A DNA stretch of 64,000 bases from assembly GCA_030068075.1 (NCBI GenBank), contig JAINVK010000522.1, positions 62,001 through 126,000 on the forward strand, read 5' to 3'. How positions within the stretch are numbered: position 1 is the first letter of the stretch; the number at the start of each line of letters is the position of its first letter. The position numbers and the translations under genes are program-made. Source of the stretch: Paguma larvata (taxonomy: Eukaryota; Chordata; Mammalia; Carnivora; Viverridae). A model generated the notes under the pieces. That model had not been told where the DNA came from. It ran no database searches and worked only from the letters and a program-made list of their open reading frames with translations. Shown here one piece after another: positions 11,298 to 22,129 of the stretch.

Positions 11298-11345
11298 ATG
11301 TAAGTGTATGTGTATATATATATATATATACACATACACTTACAT
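11298..11345. repeat. 48-bp perfect palindrome with an (AT)n centre
   Basis: The sequence is identical to its own reverse complement over 48 bp with no spacer, centred between 11321 and 11322. The outer arms (ATGTAAGTGTATGTG and its complement) are not simple AT repeat. Only the middle is (TA)n. Such a palindrome can extrude as a cruciform. Confidence 0.97.
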
Positions 11346-13167
11346 ATATGTTTATCTACATATGTCTATTTATCTATCTTAATAGTCACACTATCCAAAA
11401 TGAATCTTCACATAATATGTAGTCGTAGTTGTTATTATAGATTATTTGGAAATAATTATAGTACTATATATTGAAATCCACAATTTAAAAATTTACTGAC
11501 TAGAAAATGACAACTAAAATTTTTATTTAATAATAACAAATAATAATGTTGATGGTACTGATGATGCCTATCAATTAATCATTTAACAGAACAATTGAGA
11601 AACATAATAGAAAAATAATTATAGGAAAACAAAATATTTCAGATAATATTGATTACCTACCAAACATTTAGTGTTTAACATGATAGCACATGCTTCAGTT
11701 ACTTTTCACTTCCTCAAAGAACTCTGTGATTCAAAATAATTGGCTTCACAACCAATTTCAGGGGTGGAATTAATATTAAATATTTCTAATTATTTTGCCA
11801 GTTATTTGTTGCAGAATGGAATTGTTTCTGGCCAATAACATGCTAAAAAAAAACTATAAGAGAGCATACATTTTTTTTTGTTACAATGCCACTCATTCTG
11901 CTTGCAATGGTTGGAATTGCCCTTGTCATTTTGCTACAGTGTAGGGAATGAAGGGACCACTAATAATGTTAGGATGGAAAGAACTTGGTTTCCTGATGAA
12001 AGCTATGAGTCAGTGAATCAATCAACCTGAAATTCACTAATTATCTAGAATTCTTAAGAGATATAGTATATTTTCCTTAGAGTTAAGAATTTTTTGAAGC
12101 ATAGTTTATTTTATTTTCAGGAAAAAAATATTCTAATTATCCTCCAAGAGAACTTAATAAAACAAAGGTAAAATTAATTAGGGAACAGAAAAGTGATGAA
12201 TGTGCACAACAGCTCGAAATGTGTAATAAACAATACAAATAAACAACTAATTAGAATAATATGAAAAGAAGAAAGATATTATTTAAATACCCAAAATTTA
12301 AATGTGAGGATATGCTAAGAATAAAATAAAATTCAAAGTTATCAAAAAATGGATAAATAGAATAAATAATTAAACCCATAAAAGACATCACACGCCTTAT
12401 GTTAAAGAACTGCTCAACACAAAAGAAAATAGGACATATTTTTCAATATAGTTGCCTTAAATTTTTAAGTAATAGAAAATACTGCTATTATTTAAATTGT
12501 AGCACAACATAAAAAATAAGTATTGTTTTCTGTTATTTTATTCAGAGTACCATAGTGAACTTAACTGTTGCATGAATCTTAAAAAGTAATACCTGAGTTG
12601 ATAAGTGCCTTACAAAAGGGGGCAAAAAGGGAGCCAAGAAGAAAAGAATTCATTATTTTCCAAGATCTGTATGGTGTGAAAGCATCAGTTATGTTCAGTT
12701 TAAGAAATGTTGGAGAAACACTAGTCACAAGTACTCGAGAAAACAAAATTGCCCCAAGGATTGTTTTGGTTTGATTTTGGTTTTGGTTTTTGAAATGAGA
12801 CACGCCGAATTGCAAAATGATGAGATTTTATTTTATTGAGAAGATTCAAACCAGTTACTGGGGATTTTCAGGCAAAAACATAAATAAATATCCATACGAG
12901 TTGAATCTTAACCTATGGAAATCGGATCTCGACCTATGACAAAATGTGCTCCAGAGCCAAAAACTGGCAGACCATGATTGAAGCTCATGTTAATGTCTAA
13001 CTACCTATGATATTTGCTTTATCTGATCTCTGTTGGTTTTACTAAAAAATGCAAGCATATTCAGAAGACTTCTTATGCTTAGGACCACAGTTTCGCCAAA
13101 TCTAAAGGTGATAGAAATCATGGCCTTAACGGTGCAGGCAGCATAGCAATTGTGAGTCAAACTGCCT
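11346..13167. other. Unassigned AT-rich DNA
   Basis: A 1.8 kb stretch without a repeat I can name. Short frames such as the one at 12579-12815 on the minus strand have no recognisable product. Around 12760-12795 there is a GGTTTTGG-type T/G-rich run. Confidence 0.4.
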
Positions 13168-14830
13168 TACACATCCATATGCAGGTTTTTGTGTGGACAG
13201 AAATTTTCAACTCCTTGGGTAACATCAAAGAGTGTGATTGCTGGATCAAATTGTAGGAGTATTTTACTCCTGTAAGAAAATGTCCAACAGTCTTGCAAAG
13301 TGACTGTAGCATTCTTTATTCCCACCGCCAGTGAGTGAGCATTCTTACTGCTCTGCATCTTCACCTGCATTTTGTGTTGTCAGTATTCTGAATTTTTGCT
13401 ATTCTCATAGGTGTGTAGTGTATCTCATTGTTTTAATTTGCATTTTCCTAATGATGTATGATCTTCGTGTGCTTATTTATCATCTGTTTGTTTTTTTTTT
13501 TTTTTTTTCGTGAAGTGTCTGTTAAGGTCTTTTTACCATTTTTTAAGTGGGTTGTTTGTTTTCCTATTGTTGAGTTTAAAGAGTTCTTTATATATTTTGG
13601 AAAATAGTCCTTTATCAGATGTGTCCTTAGCTATCACTTTTCTCCCATTTTGTGGCTTGGCTTTTCATTCTCTCAACAGCATTTTTCTTAAGAGCAGAGG
13701 GTTTTTTTGTATTTTAACTAAGTCCAATTTATCATTTATGTCTTTCATGGATCAGTCCTTTGATGTTGTATCACCATACCCAAAGTCATCTAAGTTTTCT
13801 TCTATGCTACCTCTAGGACTTTTACAGTTTACCATTTTACATTTAGGTCTGTTTTCCATTTTGACTTAATTTTGTGATGGGTGTAAGCTCTGTGTCTAGA
13901 TACATTTATTTAGTTTTTACATGTAAATGTCTACTTGTTTCAGCTTCATTTGTTGAAAAGATTGCCTTTTCTCCATTGTATAGCCTTGTTCCTTTACCAT
14001 GTATCATTGATTATATCTATGTGGGTATATGTCTATGTTTCATATTCTTTCCATTGATGTACTTGTCTATTCTTTCACCGCTAAATCTGCACACACGCCA
14101 CACTGTGTTTACAGTCTTGGAGTTGGGTAATATCAATCCTTCCACTTTGTTCTTCCATTGTGTTGCCTATTCTGAGACTTTTACACGTAAACTCCACATA
14201 AACTTTAGAATCAGCTTATTCCAATCTACAAAATAACTTGCTGAGATTTTGATGAGATTGTATTGAATCCATATATCAAGTTGGAAAGAAATGACATCTT
14301 GACAATAGTGAGCTTTATTATTCATGGACTATATCTCCATATATTTAGTTCCTCTTTGACTTTCATTCATCAGAGTTTTGTCATTCTTTTCCACATATAT
14401 CTTGTGCATACTTTGTTAAGTTTATACCTAGTTATTTCATTTTTTGAGTGTTAATGTTAATGATATTTTCCAAAACAACTCAAATTCTATTTGTTCATTC
14501 CTAGTATATAGGAAAGTTGATTGACTTTTGTAATTTTGTATATTAACCCTATATCCTGCAACTTTTCTATAACTGCTTATTAGTTACAGGAGATTTTTGT
14601 TGTTGATTCTTTTGGATAGTCTACAGAGAAATCATATCATCTGTAAACAGACAGTTTTATTTCTTCAGTCTCTATTATCTTACTCTTTATTGTCTTTTTG
14701 TGTCTTATTGAATTACCTAGTACTTCTAGTACACTGTTGAAAAGGTATAGTGACAAGGTACATTCTTGCTTTGTTCCAGATCTTAGTGAAAAAGCTTCTA
14801 ATTTTGTACACATTAATTTTGTAAAGTCTA
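13168..14830 (-). mobile_element. LINE-1 relic (L1M type), ORF2 and 3' part, reverse orientation
   Basis: The plus strand follows the reverse complement of old LINE-1 ORF2 for about 1.66 kb: GGTTTTTGTGTGGACAGAAATTTTCA, TGTGATTGCTGGATCAAATTG, TCTCATTGTTTTAATTTGCATTTTCC, GGGTTGTTTGTTTTCCTATTGTTGAG, CTTTATCAGATGTGTCCTTAGC, CATTTAGGTCTGTTTTCCATTTTGA and CATCTGTAAACAGACAGTTTTATTTC. It carries many stops and indels and is dead. The plus-strand open frames at 13331-14454 are antisense shadows of it. A T run at about 13490-13508 is a later expansion. Confidence 0.9.
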
Positions 14831-15033
14831 GAAATCTGTAATCACTCTTCTGGTTAAACTATAAATCATTGTTTTCCTTTTTCTAAATATCAAATGACAT
14901 GTTTTATCTCAAAGAGTAAAATAATCCACACTTTATCTTGTAATAATTTTATATTGACTATTTAAATCAGATTATCATTAACACTTTTACTTATTTTTAT
15001 TTTAGTCATGCATTAATATTAAGAAAGTTGAAG

Positions 15034-15292
15034 GGCACCTGGGTGGCTCAGTTGGTCGGGCAGCTGACTTCGGCTCAGGTCACGATCTCACAGTCTGTGA
15101 GTTTGAGCCCCACATCGGGCTCTGTGCTGACGGCTCAGAGCCTGGAGCCTGCTTCGGATTCTGTTAATTCTGTTAATTCTGAAGAATTAGTTAAATAATT
15201 GTTAGTGTCTCCCTCTCTCTCTGCCCTTCCCCTGCTCACTCTCTGTCTCTATGTCTCTCAAAAATAAATAAACATTAAAAAAATTAAAAAAA
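15034..15292 (+). mobile_element. CAN-SINE carrying a 41-bp internal filler
   Basis: Target duplications AAGAAAGTTGAAG lie at 15021-15033 and 15293-15305 (13/13). Head, A box, GAGTTTGAGCCCC and tail are those of the felid SINE, but about 41 bp at 15165-15205 interrupt the usual GGATTCTG|TGTCTCCCTC junction. The filler is AT-rich, starts with repeats of TTAATTCTG and contains a small inverted repeat AATTCT...AGAATT. It lies inside the duplicated target, so it was gained with or after the insertion. Confidence 0.95.
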
Positions 15293-15305
15293 AAGAAAGT
15301 TGAAG

Positions 15306-16160
15306 TAAACTATGACACAATTTCATTGGTATAATAATCACTTAATAAAAGTGTCCAGACCCTATCAGGAGAGCAAACTGAAAGGTACATATTCAGAAAT
15401 TAATATGTTGACTATTTAAAGATCTCTTTTCATTAACAAATATTGTCTGTCTCAAATGTTACTTTGACTTGTCATTCTTTATATCCAATGAGTTCTTTGG
15501 TACTTAAACATGCTATTTTTGTTTTATTAATATATTTAGGATAGATTCGGTATTAAAAAGACTTAATACATGTATATTAAGTATTTTAATTCTCTTCCAT
15601 TATGATCTCCAAAAGAAAGTAAGTTAAGAGATTTAAAAATTCCTGTAGATCATTAATAGGCATACATACATTGTGGCACATATAAAATTATTACTCTTCA
15701 ATTTAAAACACAAGAAGCCTTTTAGAAGTTGATATTTTAATAAAAAAAGGAAAAGAAGTGTTAAAGACCAAAGACCCTGAGGCTGTTACTCCGTATCTCG
15801 GGACACATTTTTTAAAGAATGATTCAGTAATATCCACTACCAAATAAGAAATGAGTTTCAGTTGCAAGTAATCTTGTAAAGAAGAAAACAGCAACAACAC
15901 AAAATTAAACTGTGTACCAGGCTGATTACAATGGCTACAGTGGCCTAACTTCAAGTACTAAGAAATCAAGTTATGTGAAATTAAGTAAAGAAAAGTTCAA
16001 AGGTTTAGCCTCAGATCTCTATATTTGAGCTTAACAAAGCTGGATAAAATTACACAAGAGCAGTTTTGGGTTTTTTTTTATTTTAATAGAGTGGCTTTCA
16101 GAATTTCAATATTTTATTAGAGAAGTTCAACCTATTTTTCTAGTTTATTTACATCAATGT
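15306..16160. other. Unassigned AT-rich DNA
   Basis: No gene or named repeat was recognised in this stretch. Confidence 0.5.
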
Positions 16161-16259
16161 ATGTACTCTGCTATATAAATTAGTAATACTAATTTATAAT
16201 ACTATAGATAGTATTATAAATATGTACCCTGGTGTATAAATTAGTGATACTAATTTATA
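16161..16259. repeat. 61-bp tandem duplication with embedded palindromes
   Basis: A 38-bp unit at 16161-16198 recurs at 16222-16259 with four mismatches, offset 61 bp. Each copy holds a near-palindrome TAAATTAGTRATACTAATTTA, and the linker holds another (ATAATACTATAGATAGTATTAT). Confidence 0.9.
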
Positions 16260-16585
16260 TAGCTAAAAGAAAACTAAAACTAAAGAAACTAAAAGCTAAA
16301 AGAAAACATCATTTCATTTAGGCTTTTAGAAGGTAAAAATAAGTCAATTTTATGAATCTGAGAACATCATTTTTTAAAAGTAACAACAAAGCATATTAAT
16401 AAAGATTTATGAATATGTTATTATTAAACTGTAAATTATTAAAAATATATTTATTGCCTGGAATTATTTTTTTCATAAATAGTAATGAACAATTTTCTAG
16501 AAAGAATTAACATGAGGACTAATGTGAGCCTTAATATAGATTTGGCCTAGTGGTCTATGAGACTAAAGTCCTTTGAACTTAGGGA

Positions 16586-16735
16586 TATATTTTTTCTTAC
16601 TTTTATTATTTTCTTCTTATTTGTAATGATTAGAGTCTAGCAGATATCATAGTGAATATATATTTTTCTTACTTTAATGTATATTTTATTATTTTTCATG
16701 ATTAGAGTCTAGCAGATATCAGAGTGCATATGAGA
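16586..16735. repeat. 72-bp imperfect tandem duplication
   Basis: The block GATTAGAGTCTAGCAGATATCA occurs at 16628-16649 and 16700-16721, and the T-rich DNA before each copy is also related. The 72-bp period marks a tandem duplication that has since diverged by indels. Confidence 0.85.
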
Positions 16736-18257
16736 CATTGAATATATATTTGTTAAACAAATTATTGAATCAACAAGTGCATTAATTATTAGTATTTAGT
16801 TTATAACAGTAAAATTTCAGAAATGCCAATAGTAGTTCATTATAACTTTCACTATTTAGAAAAAGAAGATATTCAACTGACTTTATACATATTAAAGACC
16901 AGCATTTTTGTTCCTGATATTATATTACATGCATTACTTATTGTTAAGACAAATTTTCTCTTATAGGAAATGTTTAATGAAATACTTTTTTCTACTTTTT
17001 GTTTTATTTCACTATACTAGAGTCGTATTGCCACTTATTTCCTTTACTAAGTCTATCCCCCATTTTGGCTTTATTGTTCTGTTCCTGTTTTAGTATCACG
17101 CATTTAGATTAAAAAGGAAAAACTAAAATTTAGGCTATGCATTCTCTCAGAGTGCATCTGGTGACATACTCCATTAATTCTTTTATGCAACATGACACAT
17201 AGTTCTACCCATGATGATGGAGTTATGTAGCATTTTTTCCAGTGGCTTGGTTATTTCAAAATCATTAATGTTATATTATGAATTCTTTTGCATTAAAATC
17301 AGGAAATTGTATTGTGAAATAACTATTGAATATATTGAGATTTCCATTGTAGAAACATACAGAATTTTTACATTTTCTTATCCATGGCAAAAGATATATA
17401 GACATAGATAAATGATAGATGATAGATAGATAGATCTTATATTTTACAATGTGCAATATAAAATAAAAATTTGAAAACCTTGGTTTTGTAGTCCTGAACT
17501 TCAGAGGCTTTTTTATATTACCAACAAGTATGATATTATAAAGTGGTCAGATAATACACTATTGTCTAGATTCTATGGAAAGATTACTAGCTGCATAAGT
17601 AAACTATAGTGATGTGTTCCAGTAATAGTTTGTGAAGACTTGTAGTACAGTCATATCCTCACTATAATCTCGAGGAATACGCGGAATTTAAATTGTAGTG
17701 GTTTTTAGGGGTTTTGGGTCAGCATATCGATTATTCAGGTATTACGTGATATTAAGTTTGTGTTTTCAAGGTTACAAGAACATGAGCTTTAAATACACAC
17801 AAGAACATGAGCAACGTAGCAAAAAACAATTTTTTTGCTATTTTATTGACTTAATGTTGAAGGACATCCAAGTGATAACTATTGAATATTTTCCAATTAC
17901 TAAAAGCCATTCTTAGCATGTTTTCTCCTACCAGAAAACCTTAGTAATCAACAATGTGCCTTGAGTATAAAATCAACAAAGAACCAACACACTGAGTAAT
18001 ATTTGTGTATATTCACACTACATAATTCTGTTAGCATTTAATTCAAGTATATTTTAAGTAATATTGATTTTTTCGCTGGTTGAACCATTTTATTAATGTT
18101 CATCGAAGTAAAGAGACTGTGTACTGTAGCTAATAAGAATAGTAGTTGAATAAATATAAGAAGACAAATTTATTTCATATCATTTATCAGAAAGGTCCAA
18201 ATATTTATGTTCAACTGTGTTAAAAGACAGCTGATGGGTCAAGAACAATAAGAACTG
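16736..18257. other. Unassigned AT-rich DNA
   Basis: About 1.5 kb without a recognisable gene or element. A GATA-type microsatellite lies at about 17408-17436, and a short direct repeat CAAGAACATGAGC occurs near 17776 and 17800. Confidence 0.5.
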
Positions 18258-18263
18258 AGACTT

Positions 18264-18484
18264 TATTTTTTTTAATGTTTATTCATTTTTGAGACAGAGA
18301 GAGACAGAGCAGGAGTGGGGGAGGGGCAGAGAGAGAGGGAGACACAGAATGTGAAGCAGGCTCCAGGCTCGGGAGCTCCGAGCTGTCTGCACAGAGCCCG
18401 ATGTGGGGCTCGAACTCGCAAACCGCGAGATCATGACCTGAGCCAAAGTCAGACACTCAACCGACTGAGCCACCCAGGCGCCCC
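18264..18484 (-). mobile_element. CAN-SINE, reverse orientation, left half of an inverted pair
   Basis: The complement of a nearly full-length felid SINE, ending TGAGCCACCCAGGCGCCCC at 18484. The inverted B box GGGGCTCGAAC is intact. A short AGACTT repeat flanks it (18258-18263 and 18486-18491). Its 5' end faces the 5' end of the next SINE across 46 bp. Confidence 0.95.
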
Positions 18485-18530
18485 AAGACTTAAAAGAAGT
18501 TCGACAGAGTTTAACAGTAGTAATATCATT

Positions 18531-18749
18531 GGGACGCCTGGGTCGCTCAGTCCATTAAGTGTCGGACTTTGACTCAGGTCATGATCTCATGGTCCATGAA
18601 TTTGAGCTCCGTGTCAGGCTTTGTGCGGACAGCTCAGAGCCTGGAGTTTGCTTCAGATTCTGTCTCCCTCTCTCTGCCCCTCACCCACTTGCACTCTATC
18701 TCTGTCTCTCAAAAATAAACATTAAAAAAAAAAAAAAAAAAAAAAAAAG
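18531..18749 (+). mobile_element. CAN-SINE, right half of an inverted pair
   Basis: The head is GGGACGCCTGGGTCGCTCAG and the tail is AAAAATAAACATT followed by about 24 uninterrupted A. An imperfect target duplication AGTAGTAAYRTCAY lies at about 18516-18530 and 18750-18764. The long pure A tail suggests recent insertion. Confidence 0.95.
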
Positions 18750-18969
18750 AGTAGTAACGTCACTAATGACCAAACTAAGCAGTATCAATGCAGTGATGTA
18801 GGAAAGTGCCAGGTTCATTTGAATTGATTGAAAATAGAATAGTGTGAGAAAAATGGAGGAAGTCAGTTTAGGAAGCATCTTTAAGATTTGTTGTCTGTAT
18901 GCCTAGAACTGTGCAGAGAATGGCAAGGATTGACCATGAGGTAGTTTGCTGTTGTTGAATTGTTTACGT

Positions 18970-19490
18970 TTTAAGATATATACACAACGAAATAGTATTT
19001 GTCCTTAAAAAAATGAAAAAGAAGGAAAATTTTCCATTTGTAACAACATGGATGAACCTGAAGGACATTATGCTAAGTGAAATAAGTCAAATACAGAAAG
19101 AAAAAGACTACATGATGTCACTTATTCATGGAATCTTCAAAAGTCAACTCATATAACCAAGAGAGTAGAGCGAGTGGTGGCTGCCAGGTGCTGTGAGATG
19201 GGGGAAGTGGGGAGATGTTGGCAAAAATGTACAAATATTCAGTTTTAAGATGAGTAAGTTCTGGGGCATGGTGGTTGTAGTTAGTAATACTGTGTTGCAT
19301 ACTTGAAATTTGGTAGGAGAGTAGATGTTCTTACCACACATGTGAGGTAGGGTGTTAATTACCTTGATTTTGGTAATAATTTCACAATGTATATGTGTAT
19401 AAATCATGTTCTATACCTTAACAAATCATGCACAGCTTAAATATACACGACTTTTGTTTGTCTATCATTCCTCAGGAAAACTAGAAAAAA
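18970..19490 (+). mobile_element. LINE-1 3' end (L1MA/L1MB-like)
   Basis: The order is that of an old LINE-1 3' end in sense: AACAACATGGATGAACCTGAAGGACATTATGCTAAGTGAAATAAGTCA, a GGTGGCTGCCAGG block, GTAATACTGTGTTGCATACTTGAAATTTG, TAATTTCACAATGTATATG and CTATACCTTAA...ATATACACGACTTTTGTTTGTC. It is 5'-truncated with no intact frame. Confidence 0.85.
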
Positions 19491-20352
19491 ATTAAAAACT
19501 AAACAACTTTTTATTGAATAATAATGAAAAGTGCCAGTAGAGTGAATAAAACAATGTTGCAGAAGGCAAAGTGGAGAAATGTCAATGGAATTCTTGGAGC
19601 TGCATTAAGGAATGCAATTTTTATGTACACATGATGGTAAAGATTTTTCCAGAAACATAATTTGGAGAAATGGAGTAGCAAGAGAGGAGTCAGTGTGGCC
19701 TCAGATGTGATAGATAGATTTCATGAATGGGGCTTGCAAATGTTGTCTCCTGAATGTTTCATTTCTGTGTAAAATAGGTGGCAAGGTCATCAGTAGAAAA
19801 AAACTCAGCAGAAGACTAAGGGAAGAAGAGAATCCTCAAAAAATATCTAGAAAGTGGGATAGTAAGGAGAAGTAAGGGGCTAGGGAGATTCTAGTAAAAC
19901 ATTAGGACGCAACTTAAATTAGTTACTGTGAATTTACAATTTGCTCATTACTGTAGTTTTGCGTGTTACTCCAGCCACATTCACCTCTATGGGTTAGGCG
20001 TGGAATAGGAATAGTCTGGGACTGGATTTTGGTTTACTCAAAATAGCAAAATGAAGTTAAAGGGACTTGGGTCCTAAGGTCATATAAAAGTATCAGATAG
20101 GGTTATCTATTTTAGTGGTTAATGTACTAGAATAAGTGAGTTTGAGCCATAGGATGCAGTGTTCAGAGGTTGGAGTGGCCAGAAAGAAAATTGTAAGAGA
20201 TTGCTAACACCTAAGATGTAAACGCAAGAACAAATAACTGAGACAGTGTAAAAGACAAGAACACAGGAAAAAAAAAAAAAAAAAAAAAGTAAAGGAACTG
20301 AGATAGCAAGTATTGGTAACATTTATATTGTAGTAATATTATTACTACACAC
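19491..20352. other. Unassigned DNA
   Basis: No confident assignment. The purine-rich composition (AGAAGGGAAG-type words near 19810-19890) resembles old degraded repeats. A run of about 19 A lies at 20270-20288. Confidence 0.4.
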
Positions 20353-20371
20353 AGAATTATAATAAGAGTAA

Positions 20372-20579
20372 GGGTGCCTGGGTGGCTCATTTGGTTAAGC
20401 GTCCAACTCCTGATATCAGCTCAGGTCATGATCTCATGATTCATGGGTTAGAGCCCCTCACTGAGCCCTATGCTCACCGTGCAGAGCCTGCTTGAGATTC
20501 TCTTTCCTTCTCTCTGCACCTCCCCTGCTTGTGTGCTATCTCTGTCTCTCTCAAAATAAATAAATAAAACTTAGAAAAA
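20372..20579 (+). mobile_element. CAN-SINE with target duplication
   Basis: Flanks AGAATTATAATAAGAGTAAG (20353-20372) and AGAATTATAATAGGATTAG (20580-20598) are an imperfect direct repeat. The body is the shorter GTGCAGAGCCTGCTTGAGATTCTC subtype with an AAAATAAATAAATAAAACTTAG tail, the same subtype as 5984-6190. Confidence 0.95.
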
Positions 20580-20598
20580 AGAATTATAATAGGATTAG

Positions 20599-22100
20599 TG
20601 TTGAAGAGAATGGGAGTGGATTCAAGTTCAAATATTTTATTGTAATATCTATTTATATAAACGGATAAAATAGTGTTTTTTTCTATATTACTTTTTTTTT
20701 TTTTTTTTTTTTTTTGGTATTGGTATTAGTATACTCCATTCTTGAAATACTGCGGTAAGTATAATATACTATGACTGTGCTTCCATGCAGTATTTACTCT
20801 GGGATTGTAGTTCTCTTGTGGTAACACAGTGAGATAAAAGAAGGGAATGATGGTGAATTCTCCCTTCTTTTTGGACCAATAGCATCCTTTTACCTGTATC
20901 CTTAGTACTGAAACTTCTCTTGAGGTTTCTGGTGACTCCTCAGTCACTGACATCCCAGAAGTATAGATCCTTGACTGGAGCTGTCAGACAAAAGCTAAAC
21001 AAGTAAACACCAATCAAACCACTAAAAGAAACTCCTCCTTCATTCCTGCTGACAGGAGTCGATTTTTCCATTGCTCTAAAGAGAGATGGTTTCCCCTGGA
21101 TATTATGCTATCCATGCTTCTGAACAATTCCAAGACTTGGGCCCAAAATTGGGTCAACGCTGGAAGAAATAGTAACAAAAACAAACAAACAAACAAAAAA
21201 AAACACACTTCGATATAGGACTCTCTTCAAGTTACGACTTTGTTTTCAATCTGCCTGGACTTACTGATTTTTCATAGTTCTCATATAGATTTTTCTTTGT
21301 AGTCTGTCCAGTGCTTTCAATTGTATCTGTGGGGAAATGAGACACTAGTAGGATTACTTCATCTTTATCAGCATTAGAATCTGACATTGCATTTTTAAAT
21401 TAATAAAAATAAACTTGTATTATTTAAAGGAAAAAGAAATCACAACGAATATTGGAAGGCCAATCTAGATTTCTAGGAAACAAGTTTGCTGATAAATGAA
21501 AAGTTAGTTATCAATGCTCAAAAAACTAGACTGTGTTTAAAGTATATTTTCACATTAGATTTTGAATATATATTATAATTTCAGTAAATTATCATAAGTA
21601 CAAATAAATAATAGTATAAAACTACAATGTTCTCTGAAATTTAGACAATCAACGTTCCATTTGCACTTGTTTTTGTATAATTAATTATATACAAAACTGA
21701 ATGATGTTTTCCCCTGATGATTTTATTATACTTAATCCGTATTTTCTTTCGGTCATATTCAAAATACTACTAACTATAACAAAATCAAATAGAAATATCC
21801 CATAATCATTCTTACAGAAGAAAACATATATAATGCTCACAAGAAAAAATATTTTACAACATTGTGAGTAAAATTCTACAACAGCCTCAGAATGAAAGGA
21901 AAACATTAAATCTTTTGTGAAGCGAAATCTGTTGTTTAGGTGGCATACCAATATTTATTTGTTTTAGCACCTGATAATGTGGTAATATATTTTTTCCTTG
22001 AAATCTGGTAGCTATCCATTATAAATCCAATATAAGTAAAAACACCTAACATTGAATATTAATCAGTTTCTTTTTAAAACCAAACCAGAATGTGCATGTT
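20599..22100. other. Unassigned DNA, possibly old LINE-1 remnants
   Basis: A T run lies at 20692-20715, followed by GGTATTGGTATTAG. An AAAC repeat occurs at about 21179-21203. The block at 21280-21400 (TCTGTCCAGTGCTTTC ... GGAAATGAGACA) faintly recalls old antisense LINE-1, but I cannot confirm it. No gene was seen. Confidence 0.35.
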
Positions 22101-22129
22101 CAGTGTGTGTGTGTGTGTGTGTGTGTGTT
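22101..22129. repeat. (TG)n microsatellite
   Basis: About 14 perfect TG units with no further context. Confidence 0.9.

Noticed and set aside
13331..14454. Series of four plus-strand open frames of 60-120 codons, some with hydrophobic runs that look like membrane proteins
   Set aside because: They are antisense translations of LINE-1 ORF2, which is T-rich on this strand and therefore gives F/L/S-rich peptides.
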